Part shown: piece after piece, positions 36,010 to 47,559 of the stretch
Layout of the letters: each line of letters opens with the position of its first letter
Position numbering within the stretch: the first letter of the stretch is position 1
Assembly (NCBI GenBank): GCA_008360975.2
Contig: CM039211.1
Coordinates: 45,593,031 to 45,657,030, forward strand
DNA length: 64,000 nucleotides
Reading direction: 5' to 3'
From: Lichenostomus cassidix
Lineage: Eukaryota > Chordata > Aves > Passeriformes > Meliphagidae
Made by a program: the position numbers and the translations under genes
Notes under the pieces: model-generated
The model's input: the letters and a program-made list of their open reading frames with translations, nothing else
Told to the model about the DNA's origin: nothing
Database searches by the model: none

Positions 36010-36965
36010 AACCCCACAAATTACAGGTGGAGGCAGATGGCAGCCTGCCTGGCCAGTCTCCTTGGAGAAGCAGGTCCTTCAGCTATGGATCCCCAGACCA
36101 TAAATATCCTACAATGCTGAACTCTGTCACCCCACGGCAGGAATGGATCTACCTCCTGCTCCTCTTGCTGCAAGGCTGCTTGCATCTCCACATCTCTCAG
36201 TAATGAGCAGCTGTTCACCCGTGCAGGTGCCCAGGCTCTGGCAGAGAGTGGTGCAGGGGTGGCCTGTGCTGGACAGAGGCTGAAGGGTTGCCCTGTGCTG
36301 GACACAGCTGGTTACAGCCACCTCCAACAGACCCACCAAATGGCACAGCTGAGCCCCTCTGCAAAGATTGCAGCACCTGGGGAAACAAGTTCATGGGAAA
36401 AATACTTTTTAAAAAGGGCAAAGATGCTGTATAGTAAGAGGGGAGGAAAGGTAGTGGGAAACATGAAGGTGAATATTAAGGGCAGAGAGGGAAAGGGAGG
36501 AGCTACTCCAGGTGCCACCATACATATTACCCTGTAGCCAGTGGTAAGATGCACAGAGTGGAGCAAGGAAAAAAAGTGAGGAAATGCACCAGAGACAAAC
36601 AACTGTGTCCTGACCTCACCTTCCCCCACAAAGAAACCCTTCCAATGTATTGCCTGGGGCAGCTAGAAGAATCAGGAGTGAAAATTGAAGTTTAGCCTGA
36701 GAGAAGGGTGATGAAAGGTGTTGTTTTAGTATTTGTATTTGTTTCTCACTACTTTAATCTATTTTATTGGACAATAAATTAAACTTGTTCTCCTCCAAAC
36801 CAAGTCTCTTTTTTCACTAAGAGTAATTGGTAAGTGATCTTCCTGCCTTTTCCTTGATTCATGAGGTTTTTTTGTCTTATTTCCTTCTCCTGTCTTCCAG
36901 AGGAGAGATAGTAAATGAGCAGCTGGATAGACCTCAACCGTTTGGCAAGGCTTAACTTCACAACA
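36010..36965 (+). mobile_element. LTR of an avian ERV, ERVL-like, boundaries approximate
   Basis: GC-rich block whose 3' part holds AATAAA (36773-36778), then GGTAAGTGATCTTCCTGCC, ATTCATGAGG and a pyrimidine run ending at a CAG, the same layout as the U5 part of the LTR at 333-1409. The element ends near TTCACAACA. The 5' part (36010-36400) is GC-rich and resembles the body of these LTRs, with repeated CTGTGCTGGACA words (36266 and 36294). I could not find a target-site duplication, and the start could be as early as TGTTAGG at 35964. Open frames across it are incidental. Confidence 0.7.
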
Positions 36966-38430
36966 GGTTTCTCAACTGAAGCCTGAAACTGTCAGTCTTA
37001 CTGCTACAGGTCCATTTGCTTTCACAATTTTTCATCAGCTCCTGTCTTTTGCCTCTCTTTCTCCATTAGAGGTAGAGACATGTGTCACGGGTCCCTGTGC
37101 AATTTGACCTATTTAAGCAGCAACATGTCATCCTTTAGGTCTATATAGGCATACAGTATTCCTCAGTCTTTTTTGCTTCATGTTGGTGCACATTTTTCTT
37201 CTCATATCATCCACACCTCTTGTTACCTTCTCCTATGTTCCTTATACCATGTCGGATGTTTTCTCATGTATGTCCTCTGTTTCTTTTGTAACACCTTATT
37301 TAGACACTCACTTTTCCCACTGACAAACCACACTAGCTCTACAAAAAAGAAAGAATGAGACAAGCATCATTATGTAAAAGAAAGGTACGCAGAGGGAAAA
37401 AAAGGGGAGGACAAAACTGAGTTTTCTTGCAAGGCTTCACAGGAGAATTGAACTGCAGTGAACAATGCCGCTTTCTTTTGCCAGGCTTTGGGGATCTTTT
37501 GCGCTTAATCTCTTAGAAATTCATCTTTGAAAGCTCGGTTCTCCCTCTGTGGACTCCTAGGCACCCCATTGACATTACTCTTTCCAAGTTAGACAAAGGT
37601 AAAGGAAAGCACTGCTTGTAAGAGTATTTTTTGCTTTCTCACATCACAAAAAACATATAAGCCAGAAGCACAAGACTTTTCTTTATAGCACCATGTGTTT
37701 TGGTAACAGGTGTATCTTGGAAAATAGGGATGATAATAGGTGAAGAGTGGGCCATGACAAAATAGAACAGAAAAGTTTCCAGGATCTTTCACTTTTTTTA
37801 TATTTTGTCTATTCAGCACATTAGTAATAAAATAAATCTGTATCCTCGGACATTGTCACCTGGACAAACAAAATTCTGATGTGTGAAGCCTCTCCAGCCT
37901 TCCCAGACTGTATTCTACTCCACTGATTGTGTTTAAACTGTATAAGAAATTAGTAAAGTTGAGAACCATAAGCTAGACCCCATCTCTTCTTGATGTGACA
38001 CTGTCTTACAGACAAGAGCTTTGTTTAAAGTACAGCATAAGGAAACAAAGCAAAAATTCCCAATCTCAGTGTGGTGAAGAAAGAAATAGGAATACGAAAA
38101 TACATGAGTTTGAATAATGGTCTCAGACTATTTCAGTTCTTTTCAGAAAAGGTATGCTTCCTTTGAGAACTCTTGCTGGCCTTTCTGCTTTTCTCCACAG
38201 TTAAGAAGAAAGAAACAAATTCTTTGTGAATAATTTAGTAATCTGTCTGGAATTCTGTGTTCACCTACCAAAATACAGTATTTCAGCTTGGAGAGAACTA
38301 GACCTGTATAAGTCCAATTAGCTTCTTGCTTTTTGCAAGTTCTTCAGCCCTGATAAGCCACCTGATTGCCAGCCACCAATAAGATTGTTTAAACATTTGG
38401 GCTTTTATTATATTCATAGTATGGCAGTGA
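36966..38430. other. Single-copy DNA between two LTRs
   Basis: Somewhat richer in CT than average. No reading frame longer than 76 codons and no repeat family recognised. Confidence 0.45.
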
Positions 38431-39060
38431 TGCCTGAAACAGGCTACCTGAAACAGAGGCCAAAACAATTAGGAGTATAAAAAGTAGACAAATTTATTCA
38501 AGGCCTTCAAGGTACATTTGGGCAAGCAAAGTCCCCCTTGAGGGACTACACCCAAAATGGACACAGGGTCACAAGCCTTTCACCTTTTATAAGTTCTGTC
38601 CTATTAACATATTGGCCCCTAATTCTCCAATCACACCCTTAGGCGATAATACTGACCTCCCCAGACCCTGCTTCCCCTTTCCACCATTGTTTACATATTT
38701 TCGGGGCCTAGAGTAACAAATATATCCTTGAATCTCTATCCAGAGAGCTTTGTTTTGGTTAAATGTTTTGGGAACAGAGGATTTCAGCATTCTGTAAGAG
38801 CACAGAACTACACCAAGTTATGGATACATGAAGAGAAAAAGACCCCAAAATTATTAAGGCATCAGGAGAGTTAAAATAGTCCTATACTATTCATTGATCA
38901 GTTGTTAATTTACCCTGTATTCTTTGCCTCTTCTCTTGGCTCCTAAGTCCTAGTTTCTGCAAAACACATTTTTCAAAGAAACCTTAGCAATATTTGTCTT
39001 CCAAATATGTGAAAAGGAATTGACAACCATTACTAACTCAGATTCTTCATGACAGCACGT
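38431..39060 (-). mobile_element. Solo LTR, ERVK-like, antisense
   Basis: Read on the minus strand it has a TATAAAA box (complement of 38585-38591) and AATAAA (complement of 38493-38498) about 90 bp downstream, then TAGCCTGTTTCAGGCA as a CA end at 38431. The segment between the signals (38499-38584) includes a CCTCAAGGGGGA stretch of the kind seen in R regions. This U3-R-U5 order is strong evidence for an LTR. The 5' end of the element is not fixed: I found no convincing duplication of the bases before 38431. The minus-strand 67-codon frame inside it is not a gene. Confidence 0.7.
38585..38591 (-). promoter_or_regulatory. TATA box of the minus-strand LTR
   Basis: Complement reads TATAAAA, placed about 90 bp upstream of the LTR polyadenylation signal at 38493-38498. 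Confidence 0.55.
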
Positions 39061-41274
39061 GTCATGAAAAAAATTTTGAAACATCTGTAAGGGAGGCCTC
39101 CACATTCCCAAAAATTAGTATTCCATTTCCAGTATAGGAGCAGTGTCTGTTACTTTGCGGGGAGCAGTCCCTGTTTTTTACAGGGACGCTCTTCTACTCC
39201 ATTTTCAATCCCAGGGCTGATTCGAGAAAAAAATCTAACCACATGCACATTTTGTCTAAGTCAACCTTTAAGGAGCCTTCTAAGTTGCTGATTAGTAACT
39301 GGTATTTGCCAGGCCTGAGTGTAATTGCTGCAAGATGGGGCACACATGTACCTCTCCCCTGAGGGAGGTATTTAGTCAGTATTTTTGTGGAGTAACTATT
39401 AGTTCTTTATTGGTGTTCCAGAGAGGGAAATACAAAGATCAAGAGTGGCACAAATTTCTCCCAGCAATGTTAATAGGAGAAAAATATTACTCTAACTGCA
39501 AGGAAAGAGGAAAGAGAGATGTATTAGAATAATTAATGGCAGATCTGAAGGCTGTTGTGGAGTAAAAAAGATCCCTAGTGAATCTGAACCATGCTAGACC
39601 AAAATATGTGAACTACCTCTCAGTCCAAAATGTGACGATGCTATGAATCTTACTAGCAAGGCACTCATCCAGGTCTGAAAACTACTAATGTATCAGAGAG
39701 CTCTCAGCTTCAATAAATGAATTGCAAGTGGTTCAAAAGTTTACAAGATTTCTATTATTTTGGTATTTTTACATTTTCTTTTATAAGTATTGAAAGGGTA
39801 TAAAATGTTAAAAAAAATAAAAATAAACCAGTGAAAACCATCTTATCTTGACAAGTAGTTTACTTTTATGATCAGGACATCATATTATGCTTGAGTGGAC
39901 TACGTGCTGTGAGCACGTTATCATCATCTGAGGTAATCACACCGAATTTTAATTTTGTTGTGGGATGTTAATTTGGAATTTTATGGCCACCAAGCACATG
40001 TTTTGCCTGAGAAGACTTAATCGGATGATACTATTATTTAGCATATTATTTCCCATGGGCAAATTAAGCTTAAGTGTTTATCTCTGTGGATCCTTGAGAA
40101 TCTAATAAACTACACTGGCATCAGATAGACAATAACAGTAATATAAAGCAAATCACATTTTAGTTTCTTCAAACAAATAAATAAATTCTGATATTTGAGG
40201 AAAAAATTATTAGATGGACTTTCAGGTTTGACACTGAACCAGTTTAGTGTTTATGCAAATATACTTATATAGGGCTTAGCACTACATCAATTTGAGCTGG
40301 AAAGAAGAAAAATACGTCACTGTCCTTTTGATAATCAATAGTATCTGTGCAGCGTTTAGCTCTATTCCTCTGGCAATTCAATGCTATTTGGGATTTAGCT
40401 GATACTATATTTTTAAAAATTAAATTGTTATCTTTATCTACTTCATCAAAATTTAGTTGTTTCAAGCAAATTGATCAAAGGTATACTTTGTTGATTTTAT
40501 TAAAACTATAATTGTCAAAGGAAGAAAACTTCATTCTGAAGCCATTAGCTATGGGACTTGTATGAAGACATGAAAATTTTGTGAAAGACTTAAAAATCCA
40601 AATGAAATAATTCAACCAGTTTAATTTTTGCCTGTTAGTGGGTGGCTCCTGCATTTAAGCTCACTTACCAAAGAAAGAATATAATTCTAATTCCTAATAC
40701 TAATTCCTAATGCTAGGAGTTAATTACCAAGACAGTTTCTTACTGTGATGAACACACTGATCACCCACCAGGACAAAGTCATTCTCTGCAATTTCTTGAT
40801 TTTTCTTCCTAATACATAGGAGAAAATACAGATGTAGAAATCAAATCATGTCTTGCCAAATCACCAAGAAATAGCAGTGTAAATGAATGTGTTAAAAAAT
40901 ATAGTGAATTTGGAAGAAATCAAGATTATTGCAATTATAGATGTATTACTTTAAAATGCTCTATCTTCCTTTAAATAATTATTTGTATCTCACCTTAAAA
41001 AGAACTTCTCTTACAGTCTGAAAATAATTTTTAAAAATATAGTCTAAGAGCCGTCATCTTATTTACCATAAGTTTTAAAAGGTTCCCTCTTGTATTTCCC
41101 AAATAAAAAAACAATTTTTTTTTAAAATGATACATGGTTTTGATTTCTTGTCTGGGTTTCTTTCAGGAAATTATTTTCAGGTTCCTAACTGACAAAGGCT
41201 ATTCTTGTTTAATGCATTTTGTGTTTCATTATATTCTTCCATTGATCAAAATTTATTTTTTAACCTCTGGTACC
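39061..41274. other. AT-rich single-copy DNA
   Basis: Contains short hairpins at 39167-39187 and 39902-39918 (ACGTGCT GTG AGCACGT). No gene or mobile element recognised. Confidence 0.5.
39167..39187. repeat. Hairpin, 8-bp stem, T5 loop
   Basis: GTCCCTGT pairs exactly with ACAGGGAC across TTTTT. Confidence 0.75.
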
Positions 41275-42796
41275 AGGATATGGAACTGGATTAACCACAC
41301 AGCAATTCACTTACTCCCACCCGCAAAACAAGCAGCTCTATCACACACATCTTCAGCTGGATGGTGGAGAGAAAATATAATGAAAGAAGGGCTCCTGGTT
41401 TGAGATAAAGGCAGAGAGATCACACAGCAATTGCCATCATGGGCAAAACAGCTCAAGGAAATTAGTTTATTACCAATCAAAGCACAGTAGGATAATGAGA
41501 AATAAAACTGTATCTTAAAGACACATTCCACACACCCTTTTCTTCTTCCCAGACTCAATTTTATTCCCAAATTCTCTACCTCCTGCTGCCAGTGGTGTGG
41601 GACAGGAAGGGAGAGTTGCAGCCTGTTCATCATACATTGTCTCTTCCACTCTTTCCTCCTCACATTCTTCCCCTGGTCCAGGGTGGGATCTCTCCTGTGA
41701 GAGAAAATCTTCCTCAGTTTTCTCCAATGTGAGTCCTTCCCACAGGCTGCATTTCTCCATTAACTGCTCTAGCATTGGTTCTCTCCATGAGGCCACAAGT
41801 AGCAAACCTACTCCAGCATGAGCTGCTATTTCCATGTGGCCATATGTCCCACTAGGAGTCTGCTCTGGTATGAATCTCCCACTCTTTTGGTCATTCCCCT
41901 GCTCTAGCATGGGATCTTCCAGGTGCAGGAGGTTACCCTGTGCTCTGTGGACCTCTATGGGCTGTCGGGGCACAGCTGTCTCACCATGGTCTCCACCAGA
42001 AGCTGCAGAGGGATCTCTGCTCCAGCACCTGGAGCATGTTCTCCTCCTCATTTCCACTTGGGGTTTGCTGAGCTCTTTCTCTCCATATATTCTCACTCAC
42101 TTCCCTGGCTGCAATTGCCTCAGTGCAGCAACACACCTCGCCTTCTCAAATCTGTTTTCTCAGCAGCACTACTGCTCTCTCCTATGGGCTGGGCCCTGAC
42201 CAGCTGCAGGTCCATCTTGGAGCCAGGTGGCACTGGCTCTGTCAGACACTGGGGAAGCTTCTTGCAGCTTCTCAGAGAAACCAGTAGCCCCCTGCTTCTG
42301 AAACCTTGTCATGCAAACCCAGTGATGATGATGTTAATAATAACAATAATAATGATAACAATAATAATAACAATACAAATAACAGTAATAAAATCACTAT
42401 TATTATGGAAAATAGAGAAGGAGAGATCAATAAAACCCAAAAGAAACAACTAATTCACATTACAGCTTATGATTCCAGACCAGTTCCCAGCCCATCCTCA
42501 AGCAATGATCAGCTCTTCCTGTCCACCTTCACCCCATTTATGCATGAGGTTCTCTGGCATAGAAGACCCCTTTGGCCAGTATGGATCACCTCCTGGCCAT
42601 GCTCCATCCCAGATTCCTGTACAGCTCCTCACTGGCAGAAAATAAGACACAAAAAAGTCCTTGACTTAAGATAAACACAACTTTGCAAGACCCAAAACAT
42701 CATTGTGTTATCAACATTCTCATACTAAATCCAAAATATAGCACTGCACCAGCTACTAGGAAAAAAATTGACTCCATCCCAACCTATTAAAAATAT
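41275..42796 (-). mobile_element. Long LTR of an avian ERV, antisense
   Basis: A 1.5-kb GC-rich block. Its left part (41330-41400) is the reverse complement of the pyrimidine-rich CCAGCTGA..GATAGAGC U5 region. The middle (41500-42320) is GC-rich LTR body with repeated CTGCTCTAGCAT-like words. At 42325-42400 lies an ATA/ACA-rich microsatellite in the place where related LTRs carry an (AAT)n run. The right part (42570-42796) holds CCCTTTGGCCAGTATGGATC, CCAAAACATCATTGTGTTAT and CACCAGCTACTAGG, matching the U3 of the LTRs at 11506, 46488 and 56464 in antisense. Ends are decayed and no target-site duplication was found. The 193-codon minus-strand and 176-codon plus-strand frames inside it are incidental. 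Confidence 0.8.
42325..42402. repeat. ATA/ACA-rich microsatellite within LTR
   Basis: GATGATGATGTTAATAATAA followed by imperfect AAT and AAC units. Confidence 0.8.
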
Positions 42797-45184
42797 CTAG
42801 CCTATTGAAAGTAGATTTAGCAACAGTGCTAACATGAGAATTGCTCAATAAAAATGCTTAAGGTAAAATAAGTAAAGCTTATATTAGTTTTGATGATTAT
42901 ATGGCAATTCTGTAAATTCCATAATTGATCATTTTTTGTACATTTTTTAATATCATGTAGCAGTAAAATTTAAATTGTCGAATAAACCCTTTTTCTTTTT
43001 TATTAATCAAAGCTATTAAGAAATATGCCCCAAATACAACCTTATGTACATTTTCTTGATATCCAGCATTTATGTGAGCACTGTTGTACTTGTGCATCTC
43101 TGTGGTGAGATTTGGCAGGAAAAAAAAGAATTTCCTAGTGGTTAAGAGTGTTTTAGTGTATCAGAAGCCCTACTTTGTATAATTTGCTAACCGTAAGACA
43201 ACTGTAATGAAGAGAAAATGTACCAGTGTAATAACTTGACAGCCACATTTATCTAGAAAGAGGGTTGTTTCATATCAGATACCACCTTCAGCTCTACAAA
43301 AATGTACTATGATGGAAAGAATTCAAACACTAGGAGTGAAATCTCCAGAGCACTATTTTGTTTGCTTAGATATCCAGTTAATAAGCAAAGTTCTGTATCA
43401 TTTTCCAGTTGCATAGTCACAAATCTAATGAAGTAGAGGAATCACAGGAACATTCTATTTTCTTCAATTTTTATAAAAACATATGCAGGCCCAAGAAGAG
43501 CAGTGTAACCTTTAAATCACCAGTCCAAAATCATATATATATGAACACATATCTGAGTAAAGATAGTGCTTGTAATATTTTTAAGAGCATGTTGACCTGA
43601 ATCAAATCAGCTCTTCCTTCCTGGTTATTTTGTCTTTGATAAATGCTAAATGCAAGCTATTCAGAGAAATACCCCCAAAAATTCCCCCAAAACTGTAGGC
43701 TTCCATGCCAACTGTCATTCATGTCTGCATACAGGATAGTTCCTCCTTTCCTGAACCTTCCTTCTGTCCATTGTTGAATGAGTTTGTGTGCTTCTCAGAG
43801 GTTTTCTTTTAAATTTTCCGTGACCAAGTTGCCTTGGGTTTACCAGTAGCCAGTTACAGCAAGGACAGCTCTGAGTGTTTCCATTTGCTTTCCCCCGAGT
43901 AAAGTTTTCTAGAGCTCCCATTGATTTGTGGAGGGCACTGTAGTTCTTTTCTGTTAGTAAAAAACTGCCTTTATAACCAGGAAAAGAAAGAACCAGTAAC
44001 TAGACACAACAGTTCTCTGAACACTCTTATATTTGTATTCTTCTGGTATTCCTGAAAAATCCTTTTTTTTTTTTTCAGTGCATCCTTTTTAATTTCGATA
44101 AAAGATAAAATAATCTGGAAAAACAAAAAGAGAATCATAAAATAAAATAACCCAAAGAGCATAATTTCAGGAGCCTTTGCTTCTGCGTCTCTCTTTCTCC
44201 CCTTTTTATTTTAATTTCCAAAAGAACATTTTTATTTTCCTTCTCATTGCACATTCAGAATATATAGCTATGCATTAGGAGCTGATGATGAGACTTTTCA
44301 CTTTCTGGCAGGAAAAAAAAATTACAAAGAGATTATGAAAATGTTGGGGAATGACTCAAAAATAAGCAGAATCTGAGATTTTTATTTTTTTTTAATATAT
44401 CGGAGTATATTCACTATGTACGGTCATTAGTCAGAATGCAGCAGTTCTGGTTTTCCAGGAAAAGACGTGAATATGCAGATATGAATGAGTTAATTTTAAA
44501 CCATTCCACAGTTATGTAAATGCACAAAATGTAGTGCCACTTTCTATTCTTATTACAATCGTGAGACTGTCACTATAATTGATTAATTTTGTGCCATTCT
44601 TTCCCAGTGATCTCTTTGTCACAAGAATGAGCTATCACAGAATTTTAATGCTGATTACATTTTAGTTTTCATAATGTATTCTCATTTTCATTCTAGTGAC
44701 AAAGGTTGGCACAAAATCAGACCATATTCATAACAAAGACTGCAAAAATAAAGCAGGAAACTGTATAGAATCCATCTTCATGACAATCTCAGAACAATGA
44801 GAACAGAAATATCACAAAACAAAACTCTTTGTTCTTGTGGCAGTCTTGGTATTGTAATATCCCAATACTCTAAAATGCATTTCTGAACCTTTTGGATTGG
44901 ATGTATTAAACTCATTGCACTGCAGATATCCTTCACAGTATTTTAAAAGGAGAGAGTGGGGGAAAAAAATCTTGTATCACAATGTGATTTGTTAGAAATA
45001 GTTGTGAATAGTGGAAAATACCTTTTGGCTGTTTGTTAATTCCTAAGTCTATCACTGACTTACTGGCAGGAGGAAGTGGGCACAAACATGGGGGAAGGAA
45101 AAAACAACGGTTGTTTTCTGCAGAACAGTCACATCACAAACTAGCTGTTTCTTCCTGGACTTAGTACAATTATTTGATAGACTG
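42797..45184. other. AT-rich single-copy DNA
   Basis: No reading frame over 70 codons and no repeat family recognised. The stretch 44520-44780 looks low in simple sequence and could be a conserved non-coding element, but I have no comparison to support that. Confidence 0.45.
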
Positions 45185-46487
45185 CTAATATGGCAAAACT
45201 GTGAGTATAAAGAAGAAGAAAAAACAGTGAGTTAGAAATAATTGCCATTTATTGAAATTGTTGTCAAGTTGTGAATTAGGCATATTATCCAGGTTCTCTT
45301 TATTTCTTTTTTGTATACTTCTGTGTATACTACTATCTCTGTTTCCTGATGGTCTTCTTTTCAACTGACCTTTGCTACAATGCTTCTTCCTAGTCTTACA
45401 CCATGACTGCCTTGACTGTGCTGTCAATAGGATTTACTGTTGTCAATAAGATTGTGAACTTCTGGACTTTGCTTTTCTGCACAATCAGAGAGATTGTGTG
45501 CAAGGAGAACACATTCTGTCCTTCCCTGATGAGCAGCTCCTAATAAAGTCCTGTGGAGACAGATCCTTTATTTTACATTTGTTCTTATAATCTTTCTTCT
45601 TGACAGTAGGGGATGAGAACTTTCACACCTACCTACATTCTCTGAATGTATGAGAGGGTATGCTTGGTTCACTGCCACGACAACTGTGAAGCTGACTTGG
45701 CTACTGTGTGTTCATATCTTCTCCTCCCTGGCTGACTCCTCAGTGTCCAAAGACAGCTCAGCCAGTTCTGGTATACTCTCAGCTGGTGGTTTAATGTACT
45801 TGAAAATAACACAACTGTCCTAAGGACACTCACTGTCACTTAAGTCAGCATCAGCCTGTAACTGTGTTCACTTTTTCACAGCAAAATCCTCACCAGAACT
45901 TTCTGTAACCTCTAGAAGAGAACTTACTATTATATGAACCTATCTCTTCTGAAATGGAACATGATAGCCCTGGAATTTCATTGCTCAAGGGGGATTGATC
46001 AATAACATACACAGATGAAATGTGATTTAGGTCTTGAAAATCTGCCTCATACAGAGGTATTATAATAATTGATGAGCCTCAACATCTCTCTTTATGGTAC
46101 AATAGAGTTGGGGAGTCATATTTGTAATACTGATCATATGCTTCTCAGTTAAAAGGAGACAGTGCAAGACTGACAAATTCAACTGAAGTATGGTGCTCCC
46201 ATGTCAGGGTGTTTTGTTAGGAAAATCTACAGTTGTCAGGGATGGCAAAAGAGCCTTTTCCTGAAGGTCTGAGTATTTATTCCTTAAAGTCATCTGCATC
46301 ACAAATTCTGGGGAAAATAGACTAGAAAGACTGCTTTCAGAGTGGGCATCCTGCTTTGGTTTTTGACCATTCCTGGACAAAACAGAAACAGAACCTGTGG
46401 AGTCAGTGATCTGGACAGCCAACATTGTCAAATCTGCCCAGACAGATAGGGCTTCATATACAGCAGATGCCTGTACGAGACATCAAT
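45185..46487 (-). pseudogene. Decayed protein-coding-like sequence, unidentified
   Basis: On the minus strand, successive frames read like a disordered, Ser/Lys/Glu-rich protein with few stops. Frame a is open from 46487 to the TGA at 46206-46204. Frame b runs from about 46213 to 45892 with two internal TGA stops and a stop-free stretch of 62 codons (46078-45893). Frame c runs from 45918 to 45570 with stops at 45870, 45822 and 45714; it includes VIFKYIKPPAESIPELAELS. Frame d runs from 45601 to 45185 with three internal stops and includes KKDYKNKCKIKDLSPQDFI. Most stops are TGA, as expected from CGA codon decay. This is about 430 codons with roughly eight stops and three frameshifts. There is no 3' poly(A), so a processed copy is not indicated. 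I cannot name the parent gene. Its upstream end is cut by the LTR at 46488. A chance reading remains possible. Confidence 0.4.
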
Positions 46488-47060
46488 TGTACTGGCTTTG
46501 CCTGGAATAGTTAAATTTCTTCATAGTATCTTGTATGTTTTGTATTTGTGATGAAAACTGTTAATTAACCACTGGAATACTTTAGTTATTGCTGAGCAGC
46601 ATTTACACAGTTTCAAGGCACTTTCTGCTTCTTACACCACATCATCAGCAAGGAGGCTGGGCATTCAAAATAGTTGGAAGAGATACAGCTGGGACAACTG
46701 ACCCTAAATGACCACAGGGATATTCCACACCATATCACGTCATGCTGAGCAATAAAAGCTGTGAGATGAAGAAGAAGAAGATGTAAGTGGGGAACATTCT
46801 GAGTTATGAAATTCCCAAGTAACTGTTGCTCATGATGTAGCCATGTTTTCCTAGAGATGGCTGAACACTTGCCTGCTGATAGCAAGTAGGGAATGAACTC
46901 CTTGTTTTGTTTTGCTTGCAGGCGTACCTTTGCTTCATTTATTAAACTGTGTTTATCTCAACCCATGAATTTTCACACTTTCACCCCTTCAACTCAATCT
47001 TCCTGTAGGGGAGTAAGTGCAACAGTATGGTACCTAGCTGCCAGCCAGGGTTAAACCACA
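46488..47060 (+). mobile_element. Solo LTR, sense, same group as 11506 and 56464
   Basis: Starts TGTACTGGCTTTGCCTGGAA and ends GGGTTAAACCACA, the TG...CA ends of this LTR group. It holds the U3 landmarks in order: TTATTGCTGAGCAGC, GACAACTGACCCTAAATGAC, GGGATATTCCACACC, a CRE-like CACGTCA next to AATAAAAG acting as TATA-like box (46751), then GAGATGGCTGAACACTTGCC and the U5 end with GCCAGCCAGGGTTAAACC. No primer-binding site follows, so it is solo. Flanking bases (TCAAT and ATTAT) do not match, so the insertion scar has decayed. It interrupts the coding-like sequence on the minus strand. Confidence 0.88.
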
Positions 47061-47067
47061 ATTATAG

Positions 47068-47535
47068 GATCATAGAATCTTAAGATCATAGAGTCATAGA
47101 GTGGTTTTGTTTTGAAGCTTTATTCAAGACCATCAAATTCCCAGTCCTGCTGCCATGGCAGGGCAGGTCTTTCACTAGACCAGGTTGTTCAAAGTTGGCA
47201 TCCAGTCTGGCCTTAAACACTTCGGGGATGAGACATTCACAACTTCTCTGGGCAAACAGTTTTGTTGTCTCACTACTATCACACTAATGAATTACTTCTC
47301 AGTACATAATCCAAATTTCTTCTCTTTTAGTTTAAAACCATTACCCCTCATCATGTCCCTACACTCCGCAAATAAAGGGCTCCTAAATCCAGGCTTCCAT
47401 AATGCCTACCCAGAGCCTTCTCTTCAACAAGCTGAAACACTCCAACTATCTCAGCTTGTCTTTACTGGGAGGTGTTTCAGCCTCATTTTCATGATGCTCC
47501 TCTTAAAAGACTACCTGTTGGCATCTGGTCCTAGT
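47068..47535 (-). mobile_element. CR1 LINE 3' fragment with octamer tail, antisense
   Basis: Begins with remnants of the CR1 terminal octamer (ATCATAGAATC, TCATAGAGTCATAGAGTGG) and continues in reverse order with CTGCCATGGCAGGGCAGGTC, ACTAGACCAGGTTGTTC, GTCTGGCCTTAAACAC, ACAACTTCTCTGGGCAAAC, TTAGTTTAAAACCATTACCC and AACTATCTCAGCTTGTC. The 3' end lies 8 bp from the LTR at 46488-47060. 5' truncated near 47535. The 120-codon plus-strand frame inside it is not a gene. Confidence 0.9.
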
Positions 47536-47559
47536 AACCTATACTAGCTTAGGGCAAAA

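Noticed and set aside
41515..42096. 193-codon minus-strand open frame, and the 176-codon plus-strand frame at 41923-42453
   Set aside because: Both lie inside the LTR at 41275-42796. LTRs of this GC-rich type often hold long incidental frames.
47185..47547. 120-codon plus-strand open frame
   Set aside because: Lies in antisense CR1 3' sequence, not a protein gene.
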